Below, piece after piece: positions 39,457 through 48,336 of a DNA stretch of 64,000 nt (position 1 is its first letter; each line of letters opens with the position of its first letter). Below the pieces are notes generated by a model, which was given only the letters and a program-made list of their open reading frames with translations, searched no databases and had not been told where the DNA came from. The stretch spans positions 290,681 to 354,680 of the forward strand of contig QHXR01000006.1 in assembly GCA_003223025.1 (NCBI GenBank), in the 5' to 3' direction. Both the position numbers and the translations under genes were made by a program. Source of the stretch: Acidobacteriota bacterium (GTDB lineage: Bacteria; Acidobacteriota; Blastocatellia; Pyrinomonadales; Pyrinomonadaceae).

Positions 39457-40623
39457 ATGAAAATCAATAAAGCTCAAAAACTTAAGTTCATTCACACTGT
39501 CTTCGCGGTGGAGCGCGATCTTATCGTCGGCGGTCAGGCGGTGATGGAAGGCGTAATGATGAGAACTCCGTCGGCCTACGCGATCGCGTGTCGCAAGTCG
39601 GACGGCTCGATCGTCACCACGGCTGAGTCGCTTCCGAAATGGAGCGATACTTACAAATGGCTTGCCTGGCCGGTTCTCCGCGGCGGAGCGACGCTGATTC
39701 AATCGATGGCGTTGGGCATTAAGGCTTTGAACTTCTCGGCTCAGGTCTACGAAGAAGATCTAAAAGCCAAAGAAGAATTGGTAAAGGAAAAAGCCCTCGA
39801 GTTGGAGCCGGCTCTGGTCGAAGGCACCACGGATGAGAACTTCACAAAGGCTCCGGTCAAGGTCATCATGCCGGAAAAACCGGAGGCGAAGAAAAAGGCA
39901 GGACAGTCGCTGAGCGCGGTTGGATCGATAATCTTCGCCCTCGGATTCAACGTCCTCTTATTCATCGTCGCACCGCTGCTGCTGACGAATCTCGCATTCA
40001 TTTCATTAGGTTGGGCTGACGGCCCGACCCTTATCGCCGATGCGAGTTGGCTCCAGTCGATCAAAGCGTACGTTTGGGAGATCAAGCCGCACTCTTGGAT
40101 CGCGTTCAACCTGATCGACGGTCTCGTAAGGATGTTCTTCTTTGTCGTGATGATCTTCACGATGTCTTATCTAAAAGACATTCGCCGGGTCTTTGAATAC
40201 CACGGTGCGGAACACAAGACGGTATTCACGTGGGAAAAAGGACTGGATCTGAACGTCGCCAACGCGACCGGACAGAGACGTCAGCATCCGCGCTGCGGAA
40301 CTTCGTTCCTGATGGTCGTGATGCTCGTCGCGATCGTTCTGTTCTCGGTGATCAAATTCGATGCGACGTGGCTAAACCTTCTGGTTAGGATCGCTCTCAT
40401 GCCGCTGGTTGCGGGACTGTCGTACGAAGTGATCCGCTATGCGGCGAAAAAAGAGTCGAGCGCGATCTTTAAGATGATGACGCTACCGGGGCTTTGGCTG
40501 CAGAACATCACGACACAGGAACCTGACGGCGAGCAGTTGGAAGTCGCGATCAGAGCGTTGGATGAGTCTTTGAAGTTGGAACCGCTGGAAGTAGTCGGTC
40601 ATCAGTTGCCGGTTGCCAGCTAG
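39457..40623 (+). CDS. DUF1385 membrane protein
   Basis: A 388-residue protein. The N-terminal signature [20 protein letters not shown] and the [27 protein letters not shown] motif (with conserved His and Cys) define DUF1385 (YqhQ-like, often beside rpmE and prfA). About four transmembrane helices lie between residues 150 and 330. YqhQ is needed in Bacillus for Rho-independent unknown functions; the role here is unknown. A 7-nt ACTGACC array follows. Confidence 0.93.
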   Translation: MKINKAQKLKFIHTVFAVERDLIVGGQAVMEGVMMRTPSAYAIACRKSDGSIVTTAESLPKWSDTYKWLAWPVLRGGATLIQSMALGIKALNFSAQVYEEDLKAKEELVKEKALELEPALVEGTTDENFTKAPVKVIMPEKPEAKKKAGQSLSAVGSIIFALGFNVLLFIVAPLLLTNLAFISLGWADGPTLIADASWLQSIKAYVWEIKPHSWIAFNLIDGLVRMFFFVVMIFTMSYLKDIRRVFEYHGAEHKTVFTWEKGLDLNVANATGQRRQHPRCGTSFLMVVMLVAIVLFSVIKFDATWLNLLVRIALMPLVAGLSYEVIRYAAKKESSAIFKMMTLPGLWLQNITTQEPDGEQLEVAIRALDESLKLEPLEVVGHQLPVAS

Positions 40624-40658
40624 CGGTGCCGAACGCGCGCACTGAGTAAATCACTCTC

Positions 40659-40692
40659 ACTGACCACTGACCACTGACTACTGACAACTGAT
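40659..40692. repeat. 7-nt-period array running into the prfA start codon
   Basis: ACTGACC ACTGACC ACTGACT ACTGACA ACTGAT, then ATG. No purine-rich ribosome site lies between the array and the start. Confidence 0.8.
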
Positions 40693-41769
40693 ATGTTTGA
40701 GAAACTTGCACAGATAGAAAAAAGCTACGAAGAGCTGACCGAACAGATCTCGCAACCCGAGTTCATGTCCGATATGTCGGTGTACGCGAAGCTCATGAAA
40801 CAGCATCGCTCGCTTGGCGAGGTCGTTGAAAAATACCGCGAAGTGCGCAGGATGCAGGAAGAGCTTGCCGGCGCAAAAGAGATGGCCGATGCGGCGGACG
40901 ATGAAGAGATGCGCGAGATGGCACTTGCCGAAGCATCCGAGCTTGAAGCAAAGCTTCCCGCCGCAGAAGAGGATCTGAAAGTCCTTCTGCTTCCCCGCGA
41001 TCCGAACGACGAGAAAAACGTAATCCTCGAAATTCGCGCCGGAACGGGTGGCGATGAAGCGACGCTGTTCGCGGCCGAGATGCTGCGAATGTACGCACGC
41101 TACGCGGAACGTCAGGGCTGGAAGATGGAGATCCTGGACGTAGCCGACACCGGCGTCGGCGGAATAAAAGAGGCCTTCGCGATGATCGAAGGTGATCGCG
41201 TCTTTTCGAAGATGCGTTACGAGTCGGGAGTGCATCGCGTGCAGCGCGTTCCCCAAACCGAAACGGCGGGTCGAATTCATACGTCTGCGATCACCGTTGC
41301 CGTGCTGCCGGAAGCGGAAGAAGTCGACGTCCAGATCAACCAGAACGATCTTCGCATCGACACATTCTGCTCATCGGGCCCGGGCGGGCAGTCGGTGAAT
41401 ACGACTTACTCCGCTGTTCGAATTACACATCTTCCCTCCGGCGTCGTAGTTTCGATGCAGGACGAGAAATCGCAGATCAAGAATCGCGAAAAAGCGATGC
41501 GGGTTTTGCGAGCTCGATTGCAGGAGCTCGAAGAGCAGAAACAGCACGACGCTCAAGCAAGCGAGCGTAAGTCGATGGTCGGAAGCGGAGACAGATCGGA
41601 GAAGATCCGAACCTACAATTTCAAAGAAAACCGCGTCACTGATCACCGGATCGGGATGACGGTACATCAACTCGACCTGGTGATGGAAGGTCAGCTCGAC
41701 GAGTTCATTGACGCTCTGCGGACACACTTTCAGACGGAAAAGCTGAAAGCGGAAGCTGTCGGGGTGTAA
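40693..41769 (+). CDS. prfA: Peptide chain release factor 1
   Basis: A 358-residue class I release factor that ends translation at UAA and UAG. The GGQ tripeptide is in [16 protein letters not shown] (about residue 232). The PxT region corresponds to [14 protein letters not shown]. The length is normal. The leader is odd: a heptad array replaces the Shine-Dalgarno site. The gene lies at the end of the rpmE cluster, and no prmC methyltransferase gene follows in this window. Confidence 0.98.
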   Translation: MFEKLAQIEKSYEELTEQISQPEFMSDMSVYAKLMKQHRSLGEVVEKYREVRRMQEELAGAKEMADAADDEEMREMALAEASELEAKLPAAEEDLKVLLLPRDPNDEKNVILEIRAGTGGDEATLFAAEMLRMYARYAERQGWKMEILDVADTGVGGIKEAFAMIEGDRVFSKMRYESGVHRVQRVPQTETAGRIHTSAITVAVLPEAEEVDVQINQNDLRIDTFCSSGPGGQSVNTTYSAVRITHLPSGVVVSMQDEKSQIKNREKAMRVLRARLQELEEQKQHDAQASERKSMVGSGDRSEKIRTYNFKENRVTDHRIGMTVHQLDLVMEGQLDEFIDALRTHFQTEKLKAEAVGV

Positions 41770-41860
41770 GTTTCTGGTTCCACGTTTCTAGTTTCGAGTT
41801 CGTATTTTTTCGTCTCGAGCCGTGGCGACGAAAAACTAGGACTTGAAACTAGAAACTTTT
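41770..41860. repeat. 7-nt-period array in inverted arms (CTAGTTT family), second copy
   Basis: Left arm reads GTTTCTGGTTCC..GTTTCTAGTTTCG, right arm AAAAACTAGGACTTGAAACTAG; same family as 13753-13900. It lies just before the histidine-phosphatase start. Confidence 0.75.
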
Positions 41861-41863
41861 TGT

Positions 41864-42520
41864 ATGGCGGTAACAAAACTCTATCTGGTAAGGCACGGTC
41901 AGTCTGCCGGAAACGCTGAAGGGCGTTTCGGCGGTCATGGTCCGACGCCGCTGTCCGAGTTAGGGTTGAAACAAGCCGATGCAACGGCGAAGCTGCTCAA
42001 GAAAGAAAACGTCAACGCAATATATTCCAGCGACCTTCACCGGGCATTACAGACTGCCGAACCTTTATCAGAGCTCACGGGAATTCCCATCATCCCGACT
42101 TCGGCATTTCGCGAGAGGAATGTCGGAGTCCTCGAGGGACTTACATTCGACGAGTCAAAGCAGACCTTTCCGAAAGACTACTACGCGCTCGTAAATCGAA
42201 ACGTCCATCATGTCATCACTGAGGGCGAAAGTTATCGACACCTTCTTCGCCGAAGCACGAGTCAGCTTTGGGAAATACTTCGTGATCACATGGGCGGCCG
42301 CATAGCGATTTTTTCTCACACGGGAGCTATCTGTTTCATGACTCTCCACCTGCTCGGCGCGATCCGTCGCGACACGAAGCAGACGCCGTGGATCGTCACA
42401 TCGAACTGCGGGATCAACCGTTTTGAGATCCGTGGCCGGAGCAATGTTCGTGTCCTTGCCCTCAACGACACCCGGCATCTCTCGAGCATTACCGGAAACG
42501 ACTCGTTTGCGGCCCAGTGA
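41864..42520 (+). CDS. Histidine phosphatase (phosphoglycerate-mutase-like)
   Basis: About 218 residues from ATG 41864. The catalytic motif is LVRHGQSAGNAEGR, with a second catalytic His in IAIFSHTGAICFM and a conserved Glu in AFRERNVGVLEG. This branch (GpmB/CobC/PhoE-like) dephosphorylates small molecules; a broad role is likely. CobC acts in B12 synthesis, but no other cob genes surround it. The start is preceded by the heptad array rather than a clear ribosome site. Confidence 0.9.
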   Translation: MAVTKLYLVRHGQSAGNAEGRFGGHGPTPLSELGLKQADATAKLLKKENVNAIYSSDLHRALQTAEPLSELTGIPIIPTSAFRERNVGVLEGLTFDESKQTFPKDYYALVNRNVHHVITEGESYRHLLRRSTSQLWEILRDHMGGRIAIFSHTGAICFMTLHLLGAIRRDTKQTPWIVTSNCGINRFEIRGRSNVRVLALNDTRHLSSITGNDSFAAQ

Positions 42521-42779
42521 CGAAGCGATTCACTTTTTCCAAGCAAATTCATAAATTTGGAAAATCGCCCCCATTTCTCGTGGCCTGAGCGAGAACAAAC
42601 CCTTTAGTTTCAATCACATTTTTTCCTCCGGACGGAGGCATGGCAGTTGCTACGCCTCACCTTGATGTGAGATAACTCGTCTCCTCGATCGAAGCAATCT
42701 GCCTAGCTAAAGGAATTGCGGTAGTTCTGATCACAGCACTCAGTAAATATTTCACAAAAGAAGCTCTTAGGAGGATCAA
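42521..42779 (+). other. Leader region of the large receptor with several hairpins
   Basis: 259 bases without a gene. It holds CCTCC/GGAGG (loop GGAC, about 42632), CTCAC-CTTGAT-GTGAG (about 42657-42672) and GCAAT..ATTGC (about 42697-42721), and ends in TAGGAGGA, a strong ribosome site. I cannot match it to a known riboswitch. Confidence 0.45.
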
Positions 42780-45700
42780 ATGAAAAGAGATCTTAACTCT
42801 ATTTTTGTTTTACTAGCCTTGATGCTTACCCTGAGCCTTGGTGCCTTCGGCCAGGAAACGACGGGAAGCATCTCGGGCACGGTAAAAGACCAAAATGGAG
42901 CAGTTATTCCCAACGCCAATATCACCGTTGTCGGCACGCAGCGGACGTTCAATGGCGTTACAAACGATGCAGGTGATTACACCTTCACAAGCCTGCCCCC
43001 GGGCATCTATAGCGTAGAAGTCACTGCAGCCGGTTTCGGATCGGTTCGCAGAGAGAAGGTTCCGGTGGAACTTGGACGTACGCTTCAAATCAACTTTGAC
43101 ATGAAGGCCGGTGCAGTCGGCGCCGTCGTTGAAGTGGTAGCCGACGAGCCTATCGTCGATGTCACCTCAACACAGACAGCGACGAACATCACTCAGGCCA
43201 AAATGGAACTTCTGCCGAAAGGCTTGCGTTTCTCGTCGGTTATCGAAGTCGCACCCGGTGTGCGAGCCGAGCCGAAGAGCAACGGTTTCCAGATTGACGG
43301 TGCAACCGGATCTGAGAACGTCTGGGTTATCGACGGACTCGAAGTTACTCGTACGTTCGGCGGATCGCTGGGCAGCACGAAGAACATTCCCCTCGAATTT
43401 GTAAAAGAAGTTCAGGTAAAGACTGCCGGTTATGAAGCGGAGTTCGGTGGCGCCCTTGGTGGTGTTATCGGTGTCGCCAGCCGAAGCGGCGGTAATGAGT
43501 ATCACGGTGAAGTCCGAGCTGAATTTGAAGATTCAGCCTGGAACAGCTCTGATCGAATTGCACGCCGTTGGAATTTGCAGCAGTTGGCAGCGGGTCGTCG
43601 ATTCTACGACTACTACAAAAACCCGCGCGGCAAGGACGATTACGGCCTGGTCTCGCCGCGTGCGACTCTTGGCGGTCCGATCTGGAAAAATCACGCGTGG
43701 TTTTATGCAGGTTATGCTCCTGAATTCGCGACGACCGTCAGAACGGTTCGCGTGATCGAGAGAATCACCCCGACCACTTTCAACCCGGCAGTACTCGCTT
43801 CGAAGACTGTCCGAAGTCGAACAAAGAACGACAACATGTTCGGCCGCGTTGACGTTTCGCCGTGGAGCAAACTGTCCGTTTACGTTAGTGCATTCAACAC
43901 GCCGACGAAGACGCTCGGAGCATTCCCCGCGGGAACCTTGAATCAGGGTGGAAGCTATGATTTCCAGGCTTCGGCAGCTGGCGTTCCGCCGGTCGCTTAC
44001 ACCGATGATCGTCTCGCATACCGCGGCGGATTTACTCCTGCTAACTCGGTATCGGGTCAGGCGACCTACACGCCGACATCGAATCTCGCCATCACGTTCA
44101 AGATGGGCCGCAACTATCTTAACGATAAGGGCGGAAACTATGACGTTAACCTGAGCAGCCCGATTTGGACGATCTCCAATCCCTGCTCCGCACCGAATCC
44201 CTGCACGCCGCAGTCGCAACAGGCGGGTCAGATCGGCGGTCCGGCAAGCAACACGGGAACGACTCGTGACGTCACGATCCGTAATACCATGTCGGCTGAT
44301 GCGACATGGGTGAAGAATTTGTTCGAACAGCAGCACACCATTAAGGGTGGCTGGCAGCGTAACGCAGTTTCGAACGATGTTTTTGCCGGATCCGGCGGTA
44401 ACATCAACTTCTTCTTCAACTCAAATAACCCGCAGACCGGACAGACCGGACTCTACGGTTACTACACGATCAGCCAGACGGGTCAGATCGGATTGGCTTC
44501 CAGCCAGAACGATGCGATCTTCATCCAGGATTCGTGGCAGATACACAAACGAGTCACGTTGAACATCGGTCTTCGCACCGAGCGTGAAACGGTTCCGAGC
44601 TTCGGCTTTGGAGCACTTCCGCCGGCTATCGTCTTCGGTTGGGGCGACAAAACCGCTCCGCGTGTTGGCGTGGCTTGGGATGTTTTCGGAAACGGCAAGA
44701 TGAAGGTCTACGGCAGCTACAGCGTCTTCTTCGACACGATGAAGTACGATCTGCCGCGTGGTTCATTCGGCGGCGAAACGCAGATCGTCGACTATCGAGC
44801 TCTCGATACGTTCGACCTGCTTTCGATCAACCAAATGAATCAGCCGGGTACTCTGTTTGCTCATGAAGATCAGCGTACAGTTTCGACGACTCCTTACACC
44901 CTGGGCACCAGAGTGTATCCGGGTATCGATCCCGATCTGAAACCGACGAAGGAGCATGCATGGACGGCGGGTGCCGATTATGCGTTTGCTCGTGATCTGG
45001 TCGTCTCCGGACGCTTTACGCGAAAGGTGCTCGACCGCACGATCGACGACGTTGGAATTCCGACCGAGAACTTCGAAAACTATTGCATCTGCAATCCCGG
45101 ATTCGGAGCTTCGCTCGGTACTGCAGATTTCGGTTATCCGCCGACGCCGAAAGCGGTTCGCGAATACACCGGAATGGAATTCAGCGTTGACAAGCGATTC
45201 TCGAATCACTGGTATGTAAATGCCAGCTATCTCTGGAGCCGCCTGTTCGGTAACTACTCGGGTCTCGCGAGCTCTGATGAATCGGGCCGCGGTAATCCGA
45301 ACGTGAACCGCTTCTTCGACGTGCCGTGGATCAACGATACGTCGCTGGGCAAACTCAACAACGGAGTTTTGGCAACGGATCGCCCGAACACATTCAAACT
45401 GTTCGGCGGTTATGAGTTCGAGTACAACCTCTTCGGCGCGAAGATGGATTCACGCTTCGGCTTCTCGCAGTACATCTATCAGGGAACTCCCCTTTCGAGT
45501 ACTGTTCAGATCCAGCTCGTTGGTAACGATGAGTTGGGTAACAACTGCGGAAGCTGCAGCCACGGCGTCTCCATGTTGATCAATGGTCGAGGCGATCTCG
45601 GCAGGACTGACATGTATACGCAGATGGATATGACGTTCACCCACAGGTTCTTCCTGAATGAACGCATTACCTTCTTGTTCTCGGCGAACGTGTTCAACCT

Positions 45701-45980
45701 CTTCAACGAGGCCAATGAACTCGACCGCAGTGTTGCACTGATCGCGGCGACCACTCCGACGATCGCTAACGAGTACAATGCTCCGAGAAACACGCTGAAG
45801 TACGGCTCGGCCACTATGACACTTTCGCAGGCTTATAACCTGATGAAGTCGACTATTGGAAACTATAGAACTGAGTTCGCATCGATCCTCAACGGAGCTG
45901 ATAAGAACGATTTCTATAACAAGCCGGTTCTCTTCCAGGGACCGCGCTCCGTCCGACTTTCCTTCGGAATGCAGTTCTAA
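42780..45980 (+). CDS. Oar-like TonB-dependent receptor with carboxypeptidase-regulatory domain
   Basis: A 1066-residue outer-membrane protein. The signal peptide (residues 1-24, ending FGQ) is followed by a carboxypeptidase-regulatory-like beta-sandwich (25-105: TGSISGTVKDQNGAVIPNA), a plug domain (115-225: WVIDGLEVTRTFGG) and a large barrel ending with RLSFGMQF. This architecture (Oar/Cna_B type) is extremely common in Acidobacteriota and probably transports oligosaccharides or large peptides. Unlike the FecA-type gene at 23939, no STN domain is present. It is followed by a strong terminator. Confidence 0.93.
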   Translation: MKRDLNSIFVLLALMLTLSLGAFGQETTGSISGTVKDQNGAVIPNANITVVGTQRTFNGVTNDAGDYTFTSLPPGIYSVEVTAAGFGSVRREKVPVELGRTLQINFDMKAGAVGAVVEVVADEPIVDVTSTQTATNITQAKMELLPKGLRFSSVIEVAPGVRAEPKSNGFQIDGATGSENVWVIDGLEVTRTFGGSLGSTKNIPLEFVKEVQVKTAGYEAEFGGALGGVIGVASRSGGNEYHGEVRAEFEDSAWNSSDRIARRWNLQQLAAGRRFYDYYKNPRGKDDYGLVSPRATLGGPIWKNHAWFYAGYAPEFATTVRTVRVIERITPTTFNPAVLASKTVRSRTKNDNMFGRVDVSPWSKLSVYVSAFNTPTKTLGAFPAGTLNQGGSYDFQASAAGVPPVAYTDDRLAYRGGFTPANSVSGQATYTPTSNLAITFKMGRNYLNDKGGNYDVNLSSPIWTISNPCSAPNPCTPQSQQAGQIGGPASNTGTTRDVTIRNTMSADATWVKNLFEQQHTIKGGWQRNAVSNDVFAGSGGNINFFFNSNNPQTGQTGLYGYYTISQTGQIGLASSQNDAIFIQDSWQIHKRVTLNIGLRTERETVPSFGFGALPPAIVFGWGDKTAPRVGVAWDVFGNGKMKVYGSYSVFFDTMKYDLPRGSFGGETQIVDYRALDTFDLLSINQMNQPGTLFAHEDQRTVSTTPYTLGTRVYPGIDPDLKPTKEHAWTAGADYAFARDLVVSGRFTRKVLDRTIDDVGIPTENFENYCICNPGFGASLGTADFGYPPTPKAVREYTGMEFSVDKRFSNHWYVNASYLWSRLFGNYSGLASSDESGRGNPNVNRFFDVPWINDTSLGKLNNGVLATDRPNTFKLFGGYEFEYNLFGAKMDSRFGFSQYIYQGTPLSSTVQIQLVGNDELGNNCGSCSHGVSMLINGRGDLGRTDMYTQMDMTFTHRFFLNERITFLFSANVFNLFNEANELDRSVALIAATTPTIANEYNAPRNTLKYGSATMTLSQAYNLMKSTIGNYRTEFASILNGADKNDFYNKPVLFQGPRSVRLSFGMQF

Positions 45981-46008
45981 GGAAAAAGTAATTGGCGAAA
46001 ACGCCTTC

Positions 46009-46039
46009 GGGCCGTTCCTTCGGGAACGGCCCTTTTTTT
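46009..46039 (+). terminator. Intrinsic terminator of the receptor gene
   Basis: GGGCCGTTCC, UUCG tetraloop, GGAACGGCCC and seven T residues: 10 perfect base pairs. Confidence 0.95.
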
Positions 46040-46105
46040 GTTTCGCAGATTTTCGTCACACGGTATAATCAATGAACTCAAGAAAGGAACTTTCTTACCA
46101 AATCT

Positions 46106-47116
46106 ATGACCAGCTTGAAACGGATCATATTCTTTCTTTCGTTGCTGCTTTCGTTCGCAGCGATCGCCGATGCACAGGGACGCAACTCGATAGAGGGCCG
46201 CGTCGTCGGACCGGACGGCCAGGGCGTTCTGGATGTCCGCGTGATCTTGAAAAACACAAACCTCACTGACGTGGGCCAGGACATAACCGATTCTCAGGGT
46301 AACTACCGATTTCAGAATCTGTCTGACGGTGTTTATTACATCGAAGTCCTGCCTTTGGGAACGGCCTTGGAAGGGAAAACGCTTCGAGTAGACCTCGCTT
46401 CATTCTCCCGACGTGCCGGTGGATCAAGCGAGATCTATCGCTTCGACTTCCAGCTTCATCCGATTCGCCCGGTCGAAAAGCCGCTGCCGAAAAAACTGGC
46501 CGAGGCGTTAGCCTTTGTACAGGATGTACCGCCGACCGCGAGGCAAAAGTACAAAGACGCTCAAAAGCTTTTAGAGAAGAATAAGAAAGAAGAGGCTTGG
46601 GCCGCGCTGCGCGACTCGATCGAGATCTTTCCCGATTACTACGACGCACTTGACTTGCTCGGCACGGAATATCTCGGAGCGGGTCATTCGAATGTGGCCG
46701 TACCGATTTTCCAACAGGCCGTTGAGGCGAACGCGAAAGGCTGGCATTCGTTCTACGGGCTGGGCAGCGCGTACAGTCTTTTGAACATGCGTAAAGACGC
46801 ACTTCCGCCGCTGAAAAAGGCGATCGAACTCAACCCTTACTATGCCGAAGGATATCTCCGCCTCGGGGCCGAGCTCGCGAAAGAAGAAGGCTCGTACGAT
46901 GAAGCGGTCGTCATCTATGAGAAGGCAATAAAGCTGGAACCCATCCAAGCCGCCGAGCCGTATGCCGCACTCGCGTCGATCTATTCAAAACAGAAGAAAT
47001 ATAAAGAGGCGGCGGATGCGTTGGAAACGTATCTCAAGAACGCGGTCGACCTAAAAAATCCCGAGCCGATCAAAGAAAAGATCAAGGAATTCCGGAAAAA
47101 GGCAGCGGGCACCTAG
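46106..47116 (+). CDS. Secreted TPR protein with N-terminal Cna_B/CarboxypepD-like domain
   Basis: A 336-residue exported protein: signal peptide (IIFFLSLLLSFAAIADA), then a carboxypeptidase-regulatory-like sandwich (28-110: NSIEGRVVGPDGQGVLDVRV) and several TPR repeats (150-330: WAALRDSIEIFPDYYDALDLLG, WHSFYGLGSAYSLLNMRKDALPPLKKAIEL). It follows the large receptor and may interact with it, as a periplasmic scaffold; this is an inference. No catalytic motif. Confidence 0.88.
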   Translation: MTSLKRIIFFLSLLLSFAAIADAQGRNSIEGRVVGPDGQGVLDVRVILKNTNLTDVGQDITDSQGNYRFQNLSDGVYYIEVLPLGTALEGKTLRVDLASFSRRAGGSSEIYRFDFQLHPIRPVEKPLPKKLAEALAFVQDVPPTARQKYKDAQKLLEKNKKEEAWAALRDSIEIFPDYYDALDLLGTEYLGAGHSNVAVPIFQQAVEANAKGWHSFYGLGSAYSLLNMRKDALPPLKKAIELNPYYAEGYLRLGAELAKEEGSYDEAVVIYEKAIKLEPIQAAEPYAALASIYSKQKKYKEAADALETYLKNAVDLKNPEPIKEKIKEFRKKAAGT

Positions 47117-47122
47117 AACCAA

Positions 47123-48046
47123 CTAAGTCTTTCTTATCGAATTCGAAATCGTTTTTACTGCGCTCACGGCCGTTCCCGCGGCCGTGATGAGCGTCGGCGA
47201 ATGTCCGTTCGCGATGTCTCCGACGGCGTAAACATTTTCCGCACTGGTTCGGCCCGTGTGATCGACTTTGATATAACCTGTGTCGTCCAGATCCACTAAA
47301 CCGCGCACGATTTCAGAATTCGGCTCAACGCCGATCCGTATCAAAACCGCATCCGCCAAAACAAACTTTGACTCCCCGGCAGAATTAGTCGTTGCAATTC
47401 TTTGAACTGAACTATCACCGGCGATCTCAGTTACGACAGTTTCGGGAAGCAGTTCGATGTTCTCTCGACGTCTTACTTCGTCTATAAATTCTTTCCGCGC
47501 CGACGGTAGAGTTTTTCGAAACGCGACCGCCACGGATGCGGCTACATCTGAAAGTGCGATCGCGTTCTCGAACGCAGCATCTCCGCCACCGACGATGACG
47601 ACGCGCTTTCCTTTCACGACGTCCTTGTCGCGAACTCCGGATTCAAGAATCCCGCGACCCTCGAACTCCGTCTCGCCCGGCACGCCGAGACGACGACGTC
47701 TGACACCCATCGCGAGAATTATCGCGACTGCGGACCAGACCTCTTGATCAACTCTAACCGTGATCGATGTTGTGTCGAGCATGCTTGCCTTGGCCCCGAG
47801 ACGCGTGACAAAGTTGCGGGACTCGATCGATCGATAAAACTTGGATAGCATCTCAAGCCCGTTTTCCGCTCGCACGCCGGGATAGTTTTCGATCGGGTTG
47901 TAGATCCGATGCATCTGCCCGCCCAGCCGATCAGTTTGCTCGATGAGGACCGACTTGATTCCAAGTTCCTCACACCATAGAGCTGCCGTCATGCCCGCCG
48001 GACCGCCGCCAATGATGATCACATCTGTCGAGTTTAGGACTTCCAT
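47123..48046 (-). CDS. Thioredoxin-reductase-like flavoprotein lacking the CxxC
   Basis: A 307-residue FAD/NAD(P) protein. The FAD site IIIGGGPAGMTAALWCEELG and the NADPH site RVVIVGGGDAAFENAIAL are intact. The redox CxxC of thioredoxin reductase (expected between the two, near residue 135) is absent: the segment reads ESGVRDKDVVKG. It is therefore a ferredoxin-NADP-reductase-type or YpdA-like (bacillithiol disulfide) reductase. The C-terminal motif NVYAVGDIANG is normal. Convergent to the TPR gene. Confidence 0.88.
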   Translation of the reverse strand: MEVLNSTDVIIIGGGPAGMTAALWCEELGIKSVLIEQTDRLGGQMHRIYNPIENYPGVRAENGLEMLSKFYRSIESRNFVTRLGAKASMLDTTSITVRVDQEVWSAVAIILAMGVRRRRLGVPGETEFEGRGILESGVRDKDVVKGKRVVIVGGGDAAFENAIALSDVAASVAVAFRKTLPSARKEFIDEVRRRENIELLPETVVTEIAGDSSVQRIATTNSAGESKFVLADAVLIRIGVEPNSEIVRGLVDLDDTGYIKVDHTGRTSAENVYAVGDIANGHSPTLITAAGTAVSAVKTISNSIRKT

Positions 48047-48336
48047 ATTCTGTTAGAACGATGTTTTTATTGCGATTTTTTGTCAATGTCGAGTGCCGTT
48101 TTTTGTCAGAAATCCCCAATTCGTCGTCTTTTTTCGAAGCCTCTCCGAAGATCAATTTAGTCTTCTACGCCTGATTTTATGGGCCTGCGGCCGATCGCTA
48201 GCATATCCCGACCGTTTTCTCGGGGTGGCACCTGTATTGCTAAATGCGGGTCAGCCGCACTTGCGCCAGCCTCGTCCAGAGCGCCGGTGCTCCGGCTCCA
48301 AACGAGATTCACAGCTCCATCACTCCTTCACCAAAT

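Noticed and set aside
43533-44336. A 267-codon open frame on the minus strand
   Set aside because: Antisense to the Oar-like receptor; no homology features or start signal.
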